Under the pieces are notes generated by a model that was given only the letters and a program-made list of their open reading frames with translations, had not been told where the DNA came from and searched no databases. The position numbers and the translations under genes are program-made. A stretch of DNA of 10,928 nt, from the NCBI GenBank assembly GCA_023391775.1, contig JAEWAG010000230.1, positions 1 through 10,928 of the forward strand, written 5' to 3'. Positions within the stretch are counted from its first letter, which is position 1. Each line of letters starts with the position of its first letter. Shown here one piece after another: positions 6,778 through 10,928 of this stretch. The stretch comes from Pseudomonadota bacterium (GTDB lineage: Bacteria > Pseudomonadota > Gammaproteobacteria > Xanthomonadales > Xanthomonadaceae).

Positions 6778-8237
6778 GCACACCACCGAACACCGTCATC
6801 CTGGGTGGCGGGCCCGCGGGCCTGGCTGTGGGTCATGAGCTGACCGCGAACGGAGCACAAGTGACGGTGCTCGAACGCGAAAGCTATGTCGGCGGCCTGG
6901 CGCGGACGATCCATCATAAGGGCTACAAGTTCGACCTTGGTGGGCATCGCTGGTTCACCAAGAACGAGGATCTGAACGACTGGTTCCGCACCCTCATGAC
7001 GGGTGAGCTCGTCATGGTGGATCGCATCAGCCGCATCTACCATGACGGAAAATACTACAACTACCCGCTGGCAGTCGGCGAACTCGTCAAGAACGTCAGC
7101 CCCCTGGACATCCTGCAAATCGGCAGTTCCTTCCTGTGGGCTTCACTGCGGCAGGCGGCGCTCGACCGGCCGATCGTGAACATGGAGCAGGCCTACACCG
7201 CGCAGTTCGGCGGCAAATTGTACGAGATGTTCTTCCGTCGCTACAGCGAGAAGGTCTGGGGCGCACCATGCACCGAGCTCTCGGCCGACTGGGTGGCGCA
7301 GCGGAGCCGTGGCCTGTCGGTCGTGACGCTGGCGCGCGACGCACTGCTGGGCTCGCGCAAGGATGTGGTGAGCCTCATCGAGCAGTTCATGTACCCGCGC
7401 GACGGGTATATGCGGATCTCGGAGCGGATGGCGGAGGACATCACCACGCGGGGCGGTAGCGTTCTGCTCGGCAGCCGCGTCACCCGGGTCGTCTATCACG
7501 GGCCGGATGACTTCGAAGTCGCCTTTGTCAGAGATGGCGAGGAGCAGAGCGTCAGGGCGGATGCCGTCGTCTCCACCATCCCACTTGGCGTGCTGGCCCG
7601 AATCCTGTCTCCCTCCTGCGGCCCGGAGGTCGAGGCCGCGTCGCGGGGCCTGATCTTCCGCGACCTGATCACCGTGAACCTCATGCTCAAGCGCCGGCGG
7701 GTCTCGCCGGATACCTGGCTCTATATCCAGGACCCCGACATTCTCTTCGGCCGCATGCACGAGCCGAAGAATTGGAGCCCGGCCATGGTCCCGGACGAGG
7801 AGCACACCTCGCTGGTCCTGGAGTGCTTCTGCTCGGAGGGCGACCGCATCTGGAGCATGTCGGACGAGGCGATCGGCCGGCGCTGCATTCTCGATCTCGC
7901 GGAAAAGCTCGGCTTCATTGATGAGGCGGATGTCGAGGATCTGATGATCGTCCGCGTCCGGGACGCCTACCCGGTCTATGACCTGCAGTACCAGCAGAAG
8001 ATCCAGACCATCCAGGGCCACCTGCGCCGCCACAAGGGCCTGCACACCGTCGGGCGCGGCGGGACTTTCCGCTACAACAACGCCGACCACTCGATCGAAA
8101 TGGGCCTCTTGCTCGGCCGCGAGATGCTGGGCGAGGACGTTGACCATATGGTCGTGAATACCGACCGCGAGTATCAGGAGGAGAAGCGTGCCGGCGCGAA
8201 GGACGGCCACTACCGGCGGCGGGTCCAGGTGGACTGA
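6774..8237 (+). CDS. FAD-dependent oxidoreductase, UDP-galactopyranose-mutase-like
   Basis: A soluble flavoprotein of 487 residues. ATG 6774 has AGGAG (6760-6764) 9 nt upstream and overlaps the stop of the preceding gene. The N-terminus is a Rossmann dinucleotide fold: VILGGGPAGLA at 8-18, an acidic residue at the end of the second strand (LERE, E34) for the adenosine ribose, and VGGLARTI at 39-46, then GGHRW at 56-60. The C-terminus carries the flavin-closing motif GRGGTFRYNNADHSIEMG (427-444), of the GR.G...Y.N.D type seen in Glf and protoporphyrinogen-oxidase-like enzymes. KYYNYPL near 93-99 also recalls the Glf group. It is longer than typical Glf (about 370-400 residues), so a true galactopyranose mutase activity is not assured. 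The neighbours (MocA-type oxidoreductase, glycosyltransferases) suggest a sugar, sugar-nucleotide or lipid-carrier substrate. Family call strong, reaction unknown. Confidence 0.9.
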   Translation: MSTPPNTVILGGGPAGLAVGHELTANGAQVTVLERESYVGGLARTIHHKGYKFDLGGHRWFTKNEDLNDWFRTLMTGELVMVDRISRIYHDGKYYNYPLAVGELVKNVSPLDILQIGSSFLWASLRQAALDRPIVNMEQAYTAQFGGKLYEMFFRRYSEKVWGAPCTELSADWVAQRSRGLSVVTLARDALLGSRKDVVSLIEQFMYPRDGYMRISERMAEDITTRGGSVLLGSRVTRVVYHGPDDFEVAFVRDGEEQSVRADAVVSTIPLGVLARILSPSCGPEVEAASRGLIFRDLITVNLMLKRRRVSPDTWLYIQDPDILFGRMHEPKNWSPAMVPDEEHTSLVLECFCSEGDRIWSMSDEAIGRRCILDLAEKLGFIDEADVEDLMIVRVRDAYPVYDLQYQQKIQTIQGHLRRHKGLHTVGRGGTFRYNNADHSIEMGLLLGREMLGEDVDHMVVNTDREYQEEKRAGAKDGHYRRRVQVD

Positions 8238-8241
8238 GCCC

Positions 8242-9375
8242 ATGGCCGATGGGCGGGGCGCCGGCGGCAATGCGCCTCGGGTCGCCATCCTGGGTGCCGG
8301 ACTGATGGGACGCTGGCATGCCGACACGGCACGGCGCCTCGGTGCCCGGGTGGTTGGCGTGGCCGATCCTGATCCGGCGCGCGCCCGGGCGCTGGCAGCG
8401 CGGCACCCCGGCGCCATTGCGTTTCCTGAAGCCGAAGCCGTCCTGTCGCGCGACCTGGTTGACATCGCCCATATCTGCTCGCCCCTGCCGACCCATGCCC
8501 CGCTGGCTGCCGCGGCAATCGAGAGGGGCATTCATGCCCTGGTCGAAAAGCCGCTGGCCGCTTCCGCAGAGGAAACGCGGCGACTGCTCGATTTGGCCCG
8601 CGCAGCCGGCGTCATTCTGTGCCCTGTCCACCAGATGGGCTTCCAGGACGGGGCAACGCGCGCCGCGGCTGCCCTTGGCACACTCGGCCCGGTCTCGCGC
8701 ATCAGCTTCGATATCTGCTCGGCCGGCGGTGCCGGCCGCCCGGCCGACGCGCTGGACGAGATCACCGCCGACATCCTGCCGCATCCGCTCTCGATCCTGC
8801 GGCGTCTATGGCCGGGCGCCCCCCTGGAGGCGGCGCGCTGGTGCATGCATCATCCGAGTGCCGGCGAACTTCTGATCAGCGGTGCCCATGCCGGTGCGCT
8901 CCTGTCCATCTCCATCAGCATGAACGCCCGGCCGACCTGCTTCGAAATGGCCGTGCAGTGCCACAAGGGCAGTCTCCGCCTCGACCTGTTCCATGGCTTT
9001 GCCCTTGTCCGGGGCGGCGGCGTCTCCCGCCTGCGCAAGGCGATGCGGCCCTTCACGGATGCCGGGGGGAGCTTCGCCGCTGCTGCCGCCAATCTGTGCC
9101 GGCGCGGCCTGCGGGGTGAAGCTGCCTATCCTGGCCTGCGCGAGCTCACGCGGGGCTTTTACGCCGCCGTCCGCACCGGCGGGCCCTGGCCGATCCCGCC
9201 ATGCGACGCGATCGCGGTGGCCGCGGCGCGCGACGACATCCTGGCCCGGATGGCGGCCGGAGGAACCGAGGGCAGCGCCGGGGCAGGGGCGGTCCCGGCT
9301 GCTGTGGCAGGCCGCCACGCGGTGGACCACCGCGACCGGGCTGCTGCCGGTACGCTGCAACATCTAGGCTCCTGA
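8242..9375 (+). CDS. Gfo/Idh/MocA family NAD(P)-dependent oxidoreductase
   Basis: A 377-residue dehydrogenase of the sugar/inositol type. ATG 8242 lies 4 nt after the previous stop, with AGGTGG about 9 nt upstream. The dinucleotide-binding loop is ILGAGLMGRWHA (16-27), with D42 after the second strand favouring NAD. CSPLPTHAPLAAAAI (79-93) and EKPLA (102-106) are the family signatures, and K103 is the usual catalytic lysine. The second domain carries DILPHPLSILRRLWP (about 182-196) in the place of the family's conserved histidine region. It probably oxidises or reduces a nucleotide-linked or free sugar in the glycan pathway. The last 25-30 codons look out of phase: from about 9296 the +1 frame has better codon bias (22 of 23 codons end in G/C, against 16 of 25 in this frame) and ends at TAG 9367, so a late frameshift is possible. 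The core of the protein is unaffected. Confidence 0.88.
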   Translation: MADGRGAGGNAPRVAILGAGLMGRWHADTARRLGARVVGVADPDPARARALAARHPGAIAFPEAEAVLSRDLVDIAHICSPLPTHAPLAAAAIERGIHALVEKPLAASAEETRRLLDLARAAGVILCPVHQMGFQDGATRAAAALGTLGPVSRISFDICSAGGAGRPADALDEITADILPHPLSILRRLWPGAPLEAARWCMHHPSAGELLISGAHAGALLSISISMNARPTCFEMAVQCHKGSLRLDLFHGFALVRGGGVSRLRKAMRPFTDAGGSFAAAAANLCRRGLRGEAAYPGLRELTRGFYAAVRTGGPWPIPPCDAIAVAAARDDILARMAAGGTEGSAGAGAVPAAVAGRHAVDHRDRAAAGTLQHLGS

Positions 9376-9376
9376 G

Positions 9377-10330
9377 ATGGCCACCGGCCCTGAAGGCCTC
9401 ACCGTCGTCGTCATCCCGCTGCTCGGAGGCGATGAACTCGCCGCCTGCCTTGACAGCCTGCCGCTAAGGGACGGCGGCATGGAGTGCGTGGTCGTCCTGC
9501 GTGACGACATGACGGCACACTCCACGGTGTCCTGGACCGGGCGCTATCCGTCGGTCACCTTCCTCGATGGCGGCGCCCGGCCTGTGCCCCTCCGCCGCCA
9601 GCTCGGCGTCGAGGCGGCGCGCGGCGCCGTCGTCGCCCTGATCGAGGACACCACGCGGCCCGATCCTGGCTGGTGTGACGCCATCCGTGCCGCCTTCGCC
9701 GACCCCAGCGTTGCTGCCGCGGGCGGCCCGGTGCGGATTGCAGCGGGCTTGCCCAGCCGGTTCCAGGCGCTGGGCTGGAGCGAATACGGCACCTTCCAGG
9801 CGAAGCGGTTTCTGCGCCTGGCGGTGGATGCGGCGGAGCGTGGCGACAAGCTGGCCGCCGGCCGGCCGATCGGCGTCACGCGCCTGCCGGGCAACAACAT
9901 CGCCTTCCGCCGCGCCGCGCTGCACGACCTCCTGCGCCCGGGCGGCATTGGCCTCGTGGAAGGCGAGGTCTGCGATGCGCTGCGGGCGCGCGGGCACCGG
10001 CTGCTCTGCCAGCCGGCGATGTCGGTGACCTACGCCGCGCCTGATCGGCACGGCGCCGCGCTTGCTACCCGGTTGCGGCACGGCCGCATCTACGGAGCCG
10101 CGCGGGTGGAGGGGCGCGGCTGGATGCGGCGCTTCGCCTTTGCGGCAAAGGCGATGCTCCTGCCCGGGGTGCTGTCGGCGCGGACCCTGTCCGCCATGGG
10201 CGGAGGGGTCCGGCCCGCTGCCGTGCCGTCGGTTGCGCTCTGGGTCGGGCTCATGGAGAGCGCCTGGGCGCTCGGTGAAGCCGTCGGCGCCCTGGCGGGG
10301 GCCGGAGACAGCCTGGAGGCGTGGCGCTAG
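9377..10330 (+). CDS. GT2-like family glycosyltransferase (GT-A fold)
   Basis: A 317-residue glycosyltransferase. ATG 9377 follows the preceding stop by one base, and only a weak AGG precedes it, so translation is probably coupled. The N-terminus TVVVIPLLGGDELAACLDSL is the typical opening strand and helix of GT-A enzymes. IEDTTRPDPGW (89-99) occupies the place of the metal-binding DxD region (here EDT), and GGPV (117-120) follows. PGNNIAFRR (171-179) and LVEGEVCDALRARGHRL (193-209) match the acceptor loop and the catalytic E/D segment of family 2. A C-terminal hydrophobic region (about 255-310) may anchor it to the inner membrane. It would transfer a sugar from a nucleotide donor to a growing lipid-linked glycan, consistent with its neighbours. 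Donor and linkage cannot be told. The DxD variant is noticeable but common in the wider family. Confidence 0.85.
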   Translation: MATGPEGLTVVVIPLLGGDELAACLDSLPLRDGGMECVVVLRDDMTAHSTVSWTGRYPSVTFLDGGARPVPLRRQLGVEAARGAVVALIEDTTRPDPGWCDAIRAAFADPSVAAAGGPVRIAAGLPSRFQALGWSEYGTFQAKRFLRLAVDAAERGDKLAAGRPIGVTRLPGNNIAFRRAALHDLLRPGGIGLVEGEVCDALRARGHRLLCQPAMSVTYAAPDRHGAALATRLRHGRIYGAARVEGRGWMRRFAFAAKAMLLPGVLSARTLSAMGGGVRPAAVPSVALWVGLMESAWALGEAVGALAGAGDSLEAWR

Positions 10331-10928
10331 TGGATATCGGCATCGACGCGACCTGCTGGTGGAATCGCCGCGGCTTCGGGCGCTTCACGCGAGAGCTGCT
10401 CAAGGCCATGCTGGCCGAGCCGCGCGGGCACCGGTTCTGCCTGTTCACCGACCGGCCGCCGGAGCCGGAGATGGACCGGCCGCATGTCCGGGTAGTGCAG
10501 GTCCCGGTCGAGCGTCCCGTAACTGCCTCTGCTGTCTCCGACGGGCGCCGGTCGCTGCGCGATGTCTGGCTGTTCAGCCGTGCCGCCTCCGCCGAGCCGA
10601 TGGACATCATGTTCTTTCCGGCTGTCTATTCCTGGTTCCCCGTGCTCGGCCGCACGCCGAGCGCGGTCACGCTGCATGACGCCATCGCCGAGCACTATCC
10701 GCAGCTGATCTTCCCGGACCGGAAGGGGCGTCTCTTCTGGTCGGTGAAGATGCGGCTCGCCAGCCGTTGGGCGCGCCGGATCATCACCGTCTCGAACGCC
10801 GCGCGGGAGGAGATCGTCGAATATGTCGGGGTGCGGCGCGACGCCATCGACGTGATCTGCGAAGGGGCGGACGCGCGATTCCGCCCGGTTGCCGATCCCG
10901 CGCGCCGCGCCGCCGCGCGGGCCGCGGC
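10330..10928 (+). CDS. GT4-like glycosyltransferase (GT-B fold), N-terminal part
   Basis: The first 199 codons of a glycosyltransferase cut by the right edge. GTG 10330 overlaps the previous TAG by one base and has GGAGG (10315-10319) 10 nt upstream. GTG 10321 is in the same frame but only one base from that site, so it is less likely. The protein opens with DIGIDATCWW and RRGFGRFTRELL (residues 13-24), the glycine-rich acceptor-side loop of GT4 enzymes. SAVTLHDAIAEHYP (111-124) and ASRWARRIITVSNAAREEI (144-162) are characteristic of the first Rossmann domain just before the linker, followed by DVICEGADARFRP. The donor-binding C-terminal domain is outside the window. It is most likely a mannosyl/rhamnosyl-type transferase of the same glycan pathway, but the donor is not inferable. 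Confidence 0.85.
   Translation, partial: MDIGIDATCWWNRRGFGRFTRELLKAMLAEPRGHRFCLFTDRPPEPEMDRPHVRVVQVPVERPVTASAVSDGRRSLRDVWLFSRAASAEPMDIMFFPAVYSWFPVLGRTPSAVTLHDAIAEHYPQLIFPDRKGRLFWSVKMRLASRWARRIITVSNAAREEIVEYVGVRRDAIDVICEGADARFRPVADPARRAAARAA

Noticed and set aside
7143..8531. Long leftward open frame (462 codons) antisense to the FAD oxidoreductase
   Set aside because: No recognisable fold, and the opposite strand encodes an enzyme with clear dinucleotide-binding and flavin motifs.
1..10928. CRISPR arrays, tRNA/rRNA genes, complete insertion sequences
   Set aside because: No regularly spaced repeats, no tRNA-like TPC-arm sequence, and no terminal inverted repeats with a transposase frame were found by reading both strands.

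Overview
The window is high in GC and densely coded on both strands. Its gene content points to an alphaproteobacterium, perhaps Rhodospirillales/Acetobacteraceae. This placement is inferred from composition and gene style only; there is no rRNA or other marker here. Most of the window looks like part of an exopolysaccharide or surface-glycan locus with an unrelated helicase gene in the middle.

Layout. (1) Positions 1-1757 run leftward: a Wzx/MOP-type polysaccharide flippase, then the first 54 codons of an unidentified conserved protein that leaves the window. (2) Positions 1758-2315 hold no confident gene. They include an AT-richer patch with a leftward promoter candidate at 2193-2222. (3) A 60-residue single-span membrane protein is read rightward at 2316-2498, with a clear Shine-Dalgarno. 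(4) A 646-residue superfamily 2 helicase of the phage/accessory type is read leftward at 2752-4692, with all the main motifs intact and no visible partner. (5) Positions 4693-5645 are about 950 bases without a credible gene. GC is visibly lower there, and there are two perfect inverted repeats. (6) From 5646 to the right edge runs a rightward operon of six genes: two small membrane proteins built from the same repeated two-helix unit, a UDP-galactopyranose-mutase-like FAD oxidoreductase, a Gfo/Idh/MocA oxidoreductase, a GT2-type glycosyltransferase, and a GT4-type glycosyltransferase cut by the edge.

How they fit together (inference). The two oxidoreductases probably make or modify a sugar or sugar-nucleotide, the glycosyltransferases assemble it on a carrier, and the flippase on the other side of the helicase exports the lipid-linked unit. 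The repeat membrane proteins sit first in the operon and the second overlaps the oxidoreductase start by 4 nt. This makes them the most interesting unknowns: one family occurs as three repeat units spread over two genes, coupled to a glycan module. Other points worth checking are a possible late frameshift in the MocA-type gene, the low-GC spacer with hairpins, and the solitary helicase.
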